The notes under the pieces are model-generated. The model was not told where the DNA came from and made no database searches. It saw nothing but the letters and a program-made list of their open reading frames with translations. The translations under genes were made by a program, and so were the position numbers. A DNA stretch of 38,516 nucleotides from an uncultured Alteromonadales bacterium (GTDB lineage Bacteria; Pseudomonadota; Gammaproteobacteria; Pseudomonadales; Cellvibrionaceae), in the NCBI GenBank assembly GCA_937864365.1, contig CALMJT010000018.1, forward strand, positions 1 through 38,516, written 5' to 3'. Every line of letters begins with the position of its first letter. Position 1 is the first letter of the stretch. This document shows, one piece after another, positions 8,131-15,181 of the stretch.

Positions 8131-9060
8131 GTGGGCAGCAAAATTCCTGAAGCCAAATTGGTCTCCGGTACAAAGACCACGGCTCTGCATTATGAAGAAA
8201 AGCCATTCGGCGAGATTTTTTGTTGTTCACCTGGATGCGGCGCGCAACTTTCATTTGTTAAGCGCCATGACAGACGCTACTCAACGAAAACTATTGAAAT
8301 TGCCCCATGTTTTAGGCTAAAGAAAAACGAAGATCATGACTTAAACTGCAAATATAATATAGATGGCCAGCTCAATATAATTGCAAAAGGCTCCGAGTCA
8401 GAGGTTTTTTCTGCTATCTCTCAATCTAAATATGAGTTCAGGCTTCACATTCTAATCAAGGCTCTGTGGGAACTCAAAAACAGCGACATTGAGACCAACG
8501 GAAAGAGCTGGGGTAGAAATGGAGAACAAAATAAAAATTACTCCAATAGAGGAATGTTAAGCAACTATCTAAAAACCTTACGCCAGATATTAGAGCTACG
8601 CGCCCTGTGCGAAGACAATCAGGAGCTAAAGAAATTAGTGACTTTGAAATTCAAGAAAAATAAGGTCACATGGGAAAAATTTTATTTCGACAATGAGAAT
8701 TTAGGACACTTCGTCCAAGCACACGGTACCGATAAATCCACTATGCCACTCGCAATATCTGGGTATATTCGAGAGATAAGGAATCCAGACGAAAAATTTA
8801 GTTTTCATGTTGTTGAGCTTAACTCTCCTTTCGTAGAACCTGACAAAAATGGAGTAGTGAGAAAACCCATCCCTCAGATAATGCTAAAGAACCCATCACT
8901 ACTTGAGTATATCAATCCAGAAAAAGAATACATATTTTTCGGACAATGGAAAGCTCGCCTCCGCGAAAAAAATGCACAAGAATCAAACAATATTAAAAAA
9001 TGGATTTTTGAAAACATTGAAATGTACATCGACCATAAGGATCATTTTATTGAGTGCTAG
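8131..9060 (+). CDS. Hypothetical protein with Cys/His zinc-binding-like N-terminus
   Basis: The 309-residue product is not recognised. Residues about 20-35 read FCCSPGCGAQLSF and are followed about 40 residues later by FRLKKNEDHDLNC. This C-x3-C ... H-x4-C spacing resembles zinc-ribbon modules at the start of CoiA-like and other nuclease-associated proteins (inference only). No signal peptide or membrane segment is seen. The longest frame opens with TTG at 8101. I prefer the GTG at 8131 because a strong purine run, TAGGGGGAAG, lies 6 nt before it. This is the first gene of the cassette-like run, and its stop is followed directly by a decayed attC-like half site. Confidence 0.7.
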   Translation: MGSKIPEAKLVSGTKTTALHYEEKPFGEIFCCSPGCGAQLSFVKRHDRRYSTKTIEIAPCFRLKKNEDHDLNCKYNIDGQLNIIAKGSESEVFSAISQSKYEFRLHILIKALWELKNSDIETNGKSWGRNGEQNKNYSNRGMLSNYLKTLRQILELRALCEDNQELKKLVTLKFKKNKVTWEKFYFDNENLGHFVQAHGTDKSTMPLAISGYIREIRNPDEKFSFHVVELNSPFVEPDKNGVVRKPIPQIMLKNPSLLEYINPEKEYIFFGQWKARLREKNAQESNNIKKWIFENIEMYIDHKDHFIEC

Positions 9061-9062
9061 GT

Positions 9063-9110
9063 TTATAACAACTGGCGCAAGCTCGTTCGCTTCGCTCACT
9101 GGAACCGGTT
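9063..9110 (+). repeat. Decayed attC-like half site
   Basis: TATAACAACTGGC is followed by TCGTTCGCTTCGCTCAC, which looks like the left box plus the central loop of an attC site. No matching right-hand GTTA box is found before the next gene at 9176. It may be a truncated site left by recombination or deletion. Confidence 0.4.
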
Positions 9111-9175
9111 CAAACCTTCCCTTTAACCAAACACTGCATGCTGAACATGCTCAATACAATTTAAGGTAAATCATA

Positions 9176-9607
9176 ATGAGTTTATTGTCGGGTGATACTA
9201 AGTCCAGGATAAATCTTAAGCCATCAAAAGAATGGAATAATTGGATTAATAATGCTTTCAAAGAAGGGCGTTGCGAATGTATTAGATGTATAGGAAGTGA
9301 CTATATTCAAGATAACTTTGATCAGCCTCATACGTTCAATCTGGATGGAAAAATCCTATCAAGAAGGTTTGCTATTACCACAAGAGAAGATGCGTTAACC
9401 TTTTTAAAAGGCTCGTGGGTGTCTTTTTATAACCTAATAGAAGATGAACTTGAAGATTTTAAAAGAGACATCGAAAAATTCGATCTTTCCTTAAGTATGA
9501 TATTAGCCTTTACGGAGGAAGACCTTCATAAGCGCTTAATGCTAATTCTTCGAAATATAAAAGGTATTCACGTCAACGAAAATAGTATCAACTTTGGTAG
9601 TTATTAG
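9176..9607 (+). CDS. Hypothetical cassette protein, 143 aa
   Basis: The product is not recognised. It is a soluble-looking, mixed-charge protein with a Cys pair (CECIRC, about residues 33-38) and a C-terminal helical half (EDELEDFKRDIEKFD). No membrane segment or signal peptide is seen. The start is ATG. It is bounded on the right by an attC site at 9613-9678, which supports its being a real mobile cassette gene. Confidence 0.68.
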   Translation: MSLLSGDTKSRINLKPSKEWNNWINNAFKEGRCECIRCIGSDYIQDNFDQPHTFNLDGKILSRRFAITTREDALTFLKGSWVSFYNLIEDELEDFKRDIEKFDLSLSMILAFTEEDLHKRLMLILRNIKGIHVNENSINFGSY

Positions 9608-9612
9608 AAGGC

Positions 9613-9678
9613 ATGTAACAAGGACAATTATTCTGCAACTTTCCTAAAACATATTTTCCGTTTAAATTGTCGTTAAGT
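9613..9678 (+). repeat. attC site (cassette recombination site)
   Basis: The left side TAACAAGGACAATT and the right side AATTGTCGTTAAGT are imperfect complements separated by about 40 nt. The right box GTTAAGT fits the GTTRRRY core. Total length is 66 bp. It directly follows a stop codon and precedes the next gene's ribosome-binding site. Confidence 0.7.
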
Positions 9679-9698
9679 AAATACAAAAGGAGCATTGT

Positions 9699-10337
9699 GT
9701 GCCAGAACATGAACACACCGAAAGTAAACCCACTGGTAACTCCACACATTTGGCTGTGATTATAAACCCATTGTCCGAAAGAAAAGATGATGAGGATTTT
9801 TTAGCATTGAAAGCTCTATTTAAAACTACTCTAGAAACAAGAAACTTCGAAATTTCAATGCTGGTGCAAAGAAACAACTTTTTCATGATCTTTCAAGGCG
9901 TATTATTAGCTGGCCTTATTCAGTCTTCGCATACCAAACCTATCGTAAGTTTCATGGTGTGCCTTGCAGGCCTACTAGTTTCTTTTTACCAAACAAGAAT
10001 GGCTGCTGGTGCAAAATTCTGGCAAGAATATTGGGAAGAGGCTCTTCATAAAATTGAGAGTGAGTTACTTGAAGCTATGAACTACGCAACTCCGAATAGA
10101 AACGCAAAATTTTATCTCTTTCATGACAAGATGTCCCTATATCAGGAATTTGTACAAGAACGCTTGAGCAAGCATGGACATAAAATTTCAAACAGTCTCA
10201 TATTAAAACGTTACTCTGTTAGCAGAATACCAATTTATGTTGGAATTATTTTAACAGCAATATGGTTTGTCTTGGTGCTTTGTACTTTACGCGCCTATCC
10301 ACCGTTTGGTATACCATCATTCATTGTTGGCTTTTAA
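9699..10337 (+). CDS. Small integral membrane protein of unknown function
   Basis: The 212-residue product has a charged N-terminal half (ERKDDEDFLALKALFKTTLETRN). Two close hydrophobic segments follow (about 67-82 and 88-104), then an amphipathic stretch with FWQEYWEEALHKIESELL, and a last membrane segment near 176-198 (IYVGIILTAIWFVLVLC). The build resembles small cytoplasm-facing membrane proteins found near defence genes, but I cannot name a family. Start is GTG at 9699 with AAGGAG six nt upstream. It is the first gene after the attC at 9613-9678. Confidence 0.72.
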   Translation: MPEHEHTESKPTGNSTHLAVIINPLSERKDDEDFLALKALFKTTLETRNFEISMLVQRNNFFMIFQGVLLAGLIQSSHTKPIVSFMVCLAGLLVSFYQTRMAAGAKFWQEYWEEALHKIESELLEAMNYATPNRNAKFYLFHDKMSLYQEFVQERLSKHGHKISNSLILKRYSVSRIPIYVGIILTAIWFVLVLCTLRAYPPFGIPSFIVGF

Positions 10338-10386
10338 AAAAACCCGGTTTTTGCGACATTAGCAGAGTATTCCACAGGAGAAAAAT

Positions 10387-10671
10387 ATGCGATTCGAGTG
10401 GGATGAAAACAAGAACAGCAAGAATTTAGAAAAACATGGTATTGATTTCAACGATGCCATCACTATATTTGATGACGATGAAAGAATTGAGGCCGTAGAC
10501 AACCGTAATAATTACGGTGAAGAACGGGTTCAAGTTATAGGAGAGGCAAAACCAGGTATATTATTAGTAGTTTATACTTGGAGAAAAAGTAAGTCTTCAA
10601 GAAGAATGATTTCGGCGAGAACTGCTAGCAAAAAAGAGCGAGCACTGTACCAGAGCATGAGAGGGAAATAA
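10387..10671 (+). CDS. brnT: BrnT-family toxin (type II toxin-antitoxin RNase)
   Basis: The 94-residue protein opens with FEWDENKNSKNLEKHGIDF, the hallmark of BrnT, and ends with the family's RMISARTASKKERALY element. BrnT proteins have a RelE-like fold, cleave RNA and block translation until bound by BrnA. The length is typical. It starts with ATG after ACAGGAG. It is followed after 4 bp by a short BrnA-like gene. Toxin-antitoxin pairs are common in cassette arrays, where they are thought to stabilise the array. Confidence 0.9.
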   Translation: MRFEWDENKNSKNLEKHGIDFNDAITIFDDDERIEAVDNRNNYGEERVQVIGEAKPGILLVVYTWRKSKSSRRMISARTASKKERALYQSMRGK

Positions 10672-10675
10672 TCGT

Positions 10676-10861
10676 ATGAGCAAAGATACTTTCATTAAAA
10701 GAAACAAAGGCGACTCAACTAGCGGTAAGACCGATTACAAACGGCTCGAAAATATGACCGAGGAAGAGATTGAAAAAAATGCAGAGAATGACCCGGATGC
10801 ACCTCTTTTGACTGAAGAAGAACTCAAGAAATTTAAAAAAATTAAACGAGAGAGCGAATAA
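10676..10861 (+). CDS. Short BrnA-like antitoxin lacking the DNA-binding half
   Basis: The 61-residue product contains GKTDYKRLENMTEEEIEKN and DPDAPLLTEEELKKF. This resembles the N-terminal part of BrnA antitoxins (TD-W-x-R-L, MT-x-EEI, P-LT-x-EE). BrnA normally continues with a ribbon-helix-helix DNA-binding segment near its C-terminus, and that is missing here. It may still bind BrnT but is unlikely to autoregulate by itself. It lies 4 bp after brnT and 1 bp before the next small gene. Confidence 0.75.
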   Translation: MSKDTFIKRNKGDSTSGKTDYKRLENMTEEEIEKNAENDPDAPLLTEEELKKFKKIKRESE

Positions 10862-10862
10862 A

Positions 10863-11021
10863 ATGGAAAAAAAAGTTATTAAGCAGCATCAGAAAGGCCA
10901 GAAACACACCGGAAAAACTGACTGGACAAAAGTTCTAGATAGTCAAAATAAAGCGGTGACAGACAACGAAAATCCAGAGTTAGTCGGAAAGAGGCAATTC
11001 AAAAAAGTAACAAAACCCTGA
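10863..11021 (+). CDS. Second tiny BrnA-like protein, 52 aa
   Basis: Reading from ATG at 10863 gives a 52-residue basic protein ending at TGA 11019-11021. Its segment KGQKHTGKTDWTKVLD matches the segment STSGKTDYKRLEN of the preceding protein, so the two share an N-terminal BrnA-like module. It starts 1 bp after the preceding stop and is therefore likely to be translationally coupled. Like its neighbour it lacks a ribbon-helix-helix. It could be a second antitoxin or a remnant of a split brnA. Confidence 0.6.
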   Translation: MEKKVIKQHQKGQKHTGKTDWTKVLDSQNKAVTDNENPELVGKRQFKKVTKP

Positions 11022-11279
11022 CTTAAAGTTCAAATTGCGAAAAAATAATTAGCGTTCATTAAATATTCTGCCGACTTTTTATAGCGTAACCTTTTTCTGA
11101 ACATCGGTTAAATCGTTTGGCAACGTGTTTACGCCTGCATAAATAACCCTTTAGCCCTACCAGATACTGGCTATCAGGCGCAACAGCTTTAATTGTGCCC
11201 ACCTAAAATGAATCAACCAAGAATAAACTAGCTACTGTTTTACCAACACTAAAAATCTACTGCGTTAATTAGCGCTTGT

Positions 11280-11789
11280 GTGAAGCTGAAAAGTGTGACG
11301 CATGAGTTTACTGAAGAGGAGTTTATAGATTACTCGATTAAACTCAGAGGAATTCAATACCGCGATGTGTTAGAAGCAGATAAATGGTCTGGCCGTTGGT
11401 CTGACACAGATAAGATTCCAATATGGAATTGGGAGAGAATGTATCATGATTACCACTCTCACGCAGGTGTAAAAAGATTTGACGTAGCATTGAGTGCAGG
11501 TGGAGTATTAAGTGCTTTATGTTATGGCGCACCAAGTAGAAAAAAACTTACTCTAAAGTTACATGCTATTTCACGGAGACCCTATGACAATCCACTTCAG
11601 GGTAAAATACTTACCATAATTTTATTCGCAGCAGATGCTTATGCGAGATTGCTAGGCTGTGAAGAGCTATGGATATGTAATCCGATGAATGAAAAACTTG
11701 TAGATGTGTACCAAAAATATGGATACGTGGCTAATAAAAATCGCATGGGTGCCACAACTCACCTGACCATGAGGTTGAAGTATGACTAA
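11280..11789 (+). CDS. GNAT-like N-acetyltransferase (possible toxin)
   Basis: The 169-residue protein ends with CNPMNEKLVDVYQKYGY, the usual last part of a GNAT acetyl-CoA-binding fold (N..L...Y.k.GY). The segment RPYDNPLQGKILTIIL precedes it in place of a classic R/Q-x-x-G-x-G/A loop. The substrate is unknown. It opens with GTG at 11280 and has no clear ribosome-binding site. Its last 8 nt overlap the start of the next gene. Because some GNAT proteins with small partners are toxins that acetylate aminoacyl-tRNA (TacT/AtaT type), a toxin role is possible. That is inference from layout only. Confidence 0.65.
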   Translation: MKLKSVTHEFTEEEFIDYSIKLRGIQYRDVLEADKWSGRWSDTDKIPIWNWERMYHDYHSHAGVKRFDVALSAGGVLSALCYGAPSRKKLTLKLHAISRRPYDNPLQGKILTIILFAADAYARLLGCEELWICNPMNEKLVDVYQKYGYVANKNRMGATTHLTMRLKYD

Positions 11790-11979
11790 GGATGATCCCA
11801 AAAATATTCTTAAAAAGAATCTTCGCGTAATGCGAGAACAGAGAAAACGACATGAGCAGGCCGAAATTGAAATTGAAAAAGATGAAAGCGACGATTCTTC
11901 TAATATTTCTGGCCCCAAAGATGAACTGGAATATCACCGCATGAAAAAAGACATAAAGGACTCGCGTGATGAAAAATGA
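11782..11979 (+). CDS. Tiny highly charged protein overlapping the GNAT gene
   Basis: The 65-residue product is rich in Lys, Arg, Glu and Asp (for example MREQRKRHEQAEIEIEKDE) and probably helical or disordered. Its ATG lies inside the end of the GNAT gene (ATGACTAA overlap), which implies coupled translation. No family is recognised. By layout it could be an antitoxin of the GNAT protein. It overlaps the next small gene as well. Confidence 0.6.
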   Translation: MTKDDPKNILKKNLRVMREQRKRHEQAEIEIEKDESDDSSNISGPKDELEYHRMKKDIKDSRDEK

Positions 11980-12112
11980 TAAGGATGAAGTAAAAAGCAA
12001 AGACGAAGCTATTTCTCGTTTAAATTCATACAAAAATAAAATCAAAGAAGAATCGGTGGTTTTATCTTCTAGACTAATAGCTCAGGAAAAATCTAAGAAG
12101 GGTAAAAAGTAA
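11969..12112 (+). CDS. Second tiny charged protein, 47 aa
   Basis: ATG at 11969 lies inside the end of the previous gene, with an 11-nt overlap ending in TGA. The frame runs for 47 residues to TAA at 12110-12112, 4 nt before an attC site. The product is lysine-rich with a helical centre (EAISRLNSYKNKIKEES) and a KKGKK tail. It is too short for ordinary gene calling. The overlap and its exact fit between a gene and an attC support it. Confidence 0.55.
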   Translation: MKNDKDEVKSKDEAISRLNSYKNKIKEESVVLSSRLIAQEKSKKGKK

Positions 12113-12116
12113 ATTT

Positions 12117-12201
12117 CTATAACACAGATAGATCGCCTACCGATGCTGTCGGACTGGTTTTCCGCTGCGCTCCAAACTAGCCGTAAATGTGGGCGTTATG
12201 A
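12117..12201 (+). repeat. attC site
   Basis: The left box is CTATAAC and the right box is GTTATGA, inside GGGCGTTATGAG. The centre contains GGTTTTCCGCTGCGCTCCAAAC, a hairpin-tip sequence typical of attC variable ends. Length is 85 bp. It follows the small charged gene and precedes the frameshifted cassette gene. Confidence 0.82.
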
Positions 12202-12209
12202 GAACAGCG

Positions 12210-12661
12210 ATGATTAAAATACTTAAATCGATATTAGTTTTAGCAGTGATCGGGATCGTAGGCAACTGGGGGTTAGGTATTTATCTATTTGATTCAAAAG
12301 GAACTGATGTTGCCTTCCAATCATCTGATGGAAATTGGGCTGACAATGAAGTTCTTTTCAAAGGACGTGGTTTTGAATCAATGGTTTTTTATTTCGAGTT
12401 ATATAAAATACGCTGTGAGGTAGAAGATGTTTCACTTCAGCGAGTAACTGATAAACCGAGCATTTTTAAGGCAAGTCGTTGGTTCGATGATTACAGCCAA
12501 AAAAATGGAAAGTACCTTTAGCTGATCATCATCCAAATCTAAAAGGCGCTTTCTATTATCCAAATGTTTCAATGAAGCACTGCTACAATGGCGGTTCTAC
12601 AAAAGATGAGCTGGCCTTAGCAGAGAAAAGAGCGAATGAATATCTATCAAGACTTCAGTAA
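12210..12661 (+). pseudogene. Membrane-anchored cassette protein, frameshifted at A7
   Basis: Reading from ATG 12210 (MIKILKSIL...) gives a protein with one N-terminal membrane segment or signal peptide. It stops at TAG 12519-12521. Shifting frame at the run of seven A at 12499-12505 lets reading continue as KKWKVPLADHHPNLKG ... EYLSRLQ to TAA at 12659-12661, just before the attC site. The restored protein would be about 150 residues. Either one A was lost from a run of eight, or a -1 ribosomal slip on the A7 run makes the long form. GAGA lies about 6 nt before the chosen start. A GTG at 12189 also opens the frame. Confidence 0.65.
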
Positions 12662-12663
12662 TT

Positions 12664-12742
12664 GCATAACAAAGCAAGCCAAAATCGTAGCACTACGTGC
12701 TACTGGACTTGATAAAGCTCGCCTTTGCTTGCAGCGTTATGA
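12664..12742 (+). repeat. attC site
   Basis: The left arm GCATAACAAAGCAAGC and right arm GCTTGCAGCGTTATGA are clear imperfect complements with intact TAAC and GTTA boxes. The centre GTAGCACTACGTGCTAC can fold back on itself. Length is 79 bp. This is the cleanest site in the cluster. Confidence 0.87.
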
Positions 12743-12751
12743 GTTTTTATT

Positions 12752-13027
12752 GTGATTGGAATGCTGGCAATTATCTTCCTGGTGTTAGCCTTCTTTATAG
12801 TGGCGTTACCGGTATTGATCGTGTACGTAACGAAAAACGAAACATTAATCTCAACAACAGTAGGGAAAATATTTTGGCCTAAAAAATTCTTTTATTGGTC
12901 ATCTTCTATAGGGGCGGTATCTTTGTTGGGATACAAATTCGTAAGTTCCATATTTATAGCGCCTGCCTTTATGTCCATATTTTTAGCTCTGTTGTGGGTA
13001 AGATTACTGCCTTTGAAGAAATCATAA
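12752..13027 (+). CDS. Small membrane protein, 91 aa
   Basis: The product has about three hydrophobic segments: IIFLVLAFFIVALPVLIVYV, then FYWSSSIGAVSLLGYKFVSSIFI and FMSIFLALLWV. No family is recognised. It starts with GTG 10 bp after the attC right box, with an ATG three codons later as an alternative. Overlapping frames at 12697 and 12895 are shadows. Confidence 0.65.
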   Translation: MIGMLAIIFLVLAFFIVALPVLIVYVTKNETLISTTVGKIFWPKKFFYWSSSIGAVSLLGYKFVSSIFIAPAFMSIFLALLWVRLLPLKKS

Positions 13028-13043
13028 AAAAAAAATTTGCAGA

Positions 13044-13074
13044 CCGAAAGGTTTGTACAATTGCACGGTTATGC
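13044..13074 (+). repeat. Decayed attC-like site (right half)
   Basis: A preserved right box, GTTATGC at 13068-13074, is preceded by TTGCAC, but no convincing left TAAC box is found. It sits between two cassette genes where an attC is expected, so it is likely a truncated site. Confidence 0.42.
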
Positions 13075-13092
13075 GTCGGGGAGAGTCAGTAA

Positions 13093-13407
13093 TTGGAAAT
13101 AATAATATTCGTAGGGGTAGTAGCTTTATTAGCAGGTCTTTCCGCAGGGCCATGTTTACTGGTCTGGTCATTGTCGGCTAAATGGCTTCCTGAAAAGTAT
13201 TACTTTCCGCCTATTAAAATGACGTTTTTATGTGTGGGTTTATCTTTGGTTACCGCATACGCGATTAATTTTCAACTTGAGGGAGGCGGCATATCCATTA
13301 TCATGGCAATCCTATTCTTATCAACTATTTGGTCTATTTTTTTACTGCCAATACTTTTAATATTTAAATTTGTAACACAAGGTTCTGGCAGTGAGGAAAA
13401 CACATAA
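13093..13407 (+). CDS. Small membrane protein, 104 aa
   Basis: The product has three predicted membrane segments, near residues 4-28, 45-60 and 68-95, and a polar C-terminus (GSGSEENT). The start is TTG at 13093, supported by GGGGAG at 13078-13083, a 9-nt spacing. No family is recognised. Confidence 0.65.
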   Translation: MEIIIFVGVVALLAGLSAGPCLLVWSLSAKWLPEKYYFPPIKMTFLCVGLSLVTAYAINFQLEGGGISIIMAILFLSTIWSIFLLPILLIFKFVTQGSGSEENT

Positions 13408-13460
13408 AAAACCACTCAAATTCGTTCTGGCCACAAAAGACGTGGCCTCCACCAGACTCG

Positions 13461-13491
13461 CTAACACTAACCGTTTAGCGGAGTGTTAACT
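13461..13491 (+). repeat. Short inverted repeat, possible collapsed attC
   Basis: CTAACACT and AGTGTTAAC flank a 13-nt centre that contains CCG ... CGG. The TAAC ... GTTA outer boxes are those of attC but the site is only 31 bp, about half a minimal attC. A second inverted repeat, GGCCAC ... GTGGCC, lies just upstream (about 13430-13446). It could also be a plain hairpin. Confidence 0.4.
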
Positions 13492-13506
13492 GTAATAGGA
13501 GAATAT

Positions 13507-13827
13507 ATGCGTAACATATGGATAATTTTACTCTTGATAGTTTTTCTTGCTGGATGCACCTCTAATCATGAAAAGACTAACAATGAGCAGGAATATGTAG
13601 AGATTACTCTTAAGGACAATTTTTACTACGTTAATGGTGACGTGGTGCCAAAAGGTAATGCAGATCAGCTTGTAAGATTATTAAGTAAGAAGAACATTAA
13701 AAAAATATTGACACATGATTTTACGGTGGATGATTTTTTAGAAATTAACTCGATTTTAAATGGGAAAGGTTATAGCTTTTTCTACCTAAATGAAAAAAAC
13801 GAAATAAAGCAAATTAACTTTTTGTAA
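13507..13827 (+). CDS. Small predicted lipoprotein, 106 aa
   Basis: The sequence starts MRNIWIILLLIVFLAGCTSN, a signal peptide ending in the lipobox L-A-G-C, so the mature protein is probably lipid-anchored at Cys16. The mature part (YYVNGDVVPKGNADQLVRLL ... GKGYSFFYL) loosely resembles the periplasmic domain of ExbD/TolR proteins, but I do not assign it. ATG at 13507 with TAGGAG just before is preferred over the upstream GTG at 13483. Confidence 0.72.
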   Translation: MRNIWIILLLIVFLAGCTSNHEKTNNEQEYVEITLKDNFYYVNGDVVPKGNADQLVRLLSKKNIKKILTHDFTVDDFLEINSILNGKGYSFFYLNEKNEIKQINFL

Positions 13828-13846
13828 TTATCTACAGAGAATAGAT

Positions 13847-13941
13847 AGCTAACAAATTGCTTAAGTACACTCCGCCAGCTAAAGCTGGCTCCGCGGGAAC
13901 GCCTAAGCTGAGCCTTGTCGTCCCCTTAGCAAGGCATTACG
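13847..13941 (+). repeat. attC site with altered right box
   Basis: The left arm AGCTAACAAATTGCTTAAG pairs with CTTAGCAAGGCATTACG on the right. The right box reads ATTACG instead of GTTACG, so the crossover triplet GTT is lost. The centre includes a perfect hairpin GCCAGCT-AA-AGCTGGC. Length is about 95 bp. It may be a recombination-dead site. Confidence 0.65.
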
Positions 13942-13961
13942 TTTCCACTGGAGCTCTGCAA

Positions 13962-14276
13962 GTGAAGAAAATATTGGTGGCTATACTTATGATTTTGTCG
14001 ACGGGATGTGTGGCTCCAGAAAATATAGAAAAAGAATATTCAGTATTAGGCGGTTCATGTGTTGAGGTTGGTAAAAGCATGGAAGCTGTTGAAGGTTGCC
14101 TCAATATTAAATTTACACAAATTACTTATCAAGACAAAATTGTTAAAGACTTTAGTAAATGCAAACCTTATTGGGGCTGGCCGTTCGTTCAATCTTGTGT
14201 TGGTATTAATATCATATACAACGAAAGTAAAATTGTAACGAAATGGTTTGCTTGGGGAGAGCTAGATGGGTTGTAA
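13962..14276 (+). CDS. Small predicted lipoprotein, 104 aa
   Basis: Starting at GTG 13962 (GGAG 8 nt upstream) gives VKKILVAILMILSTGCVAPE, a signal peptide with lipobox L-S-T-G-C. The mature part has four more Cys (near GGSCVEVG, EGCLNI, SKCKPYWG, QSCVGI), which may form two disulfides in the periplasm. No family is recognised. The longer open frame from 13857 runs through the attC site and is rejected. Confidence 0.7.
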   Translation: MKKILVAILMILSTGCVAPENIEKEYSVLGGSCVEVGKSMEAVEGCLNIKFTQITYQDKIVKDFSKCKPYWGWPFVQSCVGINIIYNESKIVTKWFAWGELDGL

Positions 14277-14363
14277 CATAACAAGCATATGTTGTTCACT
14301 CCTTCGGGTCTGAAACCTTCGTTCAGCTGCGCTCCACTATGAACCCGAATGCGAGTGTTATGC
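14276..14363 (+). repeat. attC site
   Basis: CATAACAAGCAT on the left and ATGCGAGTGTTATGC on the right are complementary outside a folded centre. TTCGGGTC pairs with GAACCCGAA, and TTCGTTCAGCTGCGCTC forms the tip. It begins at the stop of the lipoprotein gene. Length is 88 bp. Confidence 0.83.
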
Positions 14364-14379
14364 ATCTTGAGGAATACTA

Positions 14380-15093
14380 GTGTCTACTATATTTGCGTTC
14401 GTAAAATTATTTGAAAACAAGGATTACGCACAGGCTTTTGTGAGCGGACAATTGTTCATGAATACCATTCGATCCTTCAAAGAATATAAAGACGACGCTG
14501 GTGAATTACGTGGAGATGAATACGAAGGAATAGTTGCACTTTATCAACCTAAGAAGTTAGGTGAAATAAAATTTGGTGAGCATACTATTCCAGCATCTGA
14601 TTTAGCTGCACCAATAGTCATACATGGTAATCATTTACTAAATCACAATGTTTTCTGCATATATTCACTTAATAGCCAAGGTTACGACACCGTATCAGCA
14701 GAAACGTTATCTGATTTCAAGCGTACTCTTGAGCTTCATGACTCATGTTTTGGACTGGGAAAGTACTGTGTAGTTATTCTAAATGCTTCGCAATTTATTG
14801 AGCGATGTCAGTCTGCAATAAAAAAATTAAACGTTAATGGTAATTTTGGCTTAGTCGATTACTTCAATGAGCATGAGTTCCACGGAAATATGCCAAGTGA
14901 CAAACTCGGATATCAAAAGAGGAGCATATTCTCTCATCAGCGCGAATATAGAGTTAAAATTGATTTAAACCGCTCTGAGCCAGGCCCATATTTATTGAAC
15001 GTGGGTGATTTAAGCGATATTGCAGTCATTACCACACCAATAGAGTTCAATGAGAAATTAGAACTGAAACTACCAGATGGTAGCAGTGCCTGA
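14380..15093 (+). CDS. Hypothetical cassette protein, 237 aa
   Basis: This soluble protein is of a type I have seen among cassette and defence-neighbour hypotheticals but cannot name. Recognisable parts are KLFENKDYAQAFVSGQLFMN near the start, RGDEYEG near 45-51, and KRSIFSHQREYRVKIDL in the last third. In several toxin-like families an F/S-x-Q-x-EYR motif carries functional residues. No signal peptide is seen. The start is GTG at 14380, supported by TGAGGA about 7 nt upstream. Confidence 0.7.
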   Translation: MSTIFAFVKLFENKDYAQAFVSGQLFMNTIRSFKEYKDDAGELRGDEYEGIVALYQPKKLGEIKFGEHTIPASDLAAPIVIHGNHLLNHNVFCIYSLNSQGYDTVSAETLSDFKRTLELHDSCFGLGKYCVVILNASQFIERCQSAIKKLNVNGNFGLVDYFNEHEFHGNMPSDKLGYQKRSIFSHQREYRVKIDLNRSEPGPYLLNVGDLSDIAVITTPIEFNEKLELKLPDGSSA

Positions 15094-15142
15094 CTTCAAA
15101 TTTAAAAAATTAACCTCAATAAACTACGCTTCTTTCGGAAAT

Positions 15143-15159
15143 TTATAACAGCGTTATGC
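15143..15159 (+). repeat. Collapsed attC-like site
   Basis: TTATAAC is followed almost directly by GCGTTATGC, as if the whole interior of an attC had been deleted and only the two outer boxes remained. It lies between two cassette genes. Confidence 0.4.
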
Positions 15160-15181
15160 GCCACAAAAAAGGAGTATTTAC

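Noticed and set aside
7947-8180. Minus-strand 77-residue frame before the first cassette gene
   Set aside because: It overlaps the start of the well-supported plus-strand gene and has no ribosome-binding site or recognisable features.
11084-11113. GCGTAACC ... GGTTAAAT as a short attC between the BrnT and GNAT operons
   Set aside because: Apart from the outer 5 bp the arms do not pair and the site is only 30 bp in AT-rich DNA. Chance is likely, and the 258-bp gap there shows no better attC.
12697-13092. Frames at 12697-12882 and 12895-13092
   Set aside because: They overlap the better membrane-protein gene 12752-13027, and the first starts inside the attC site.
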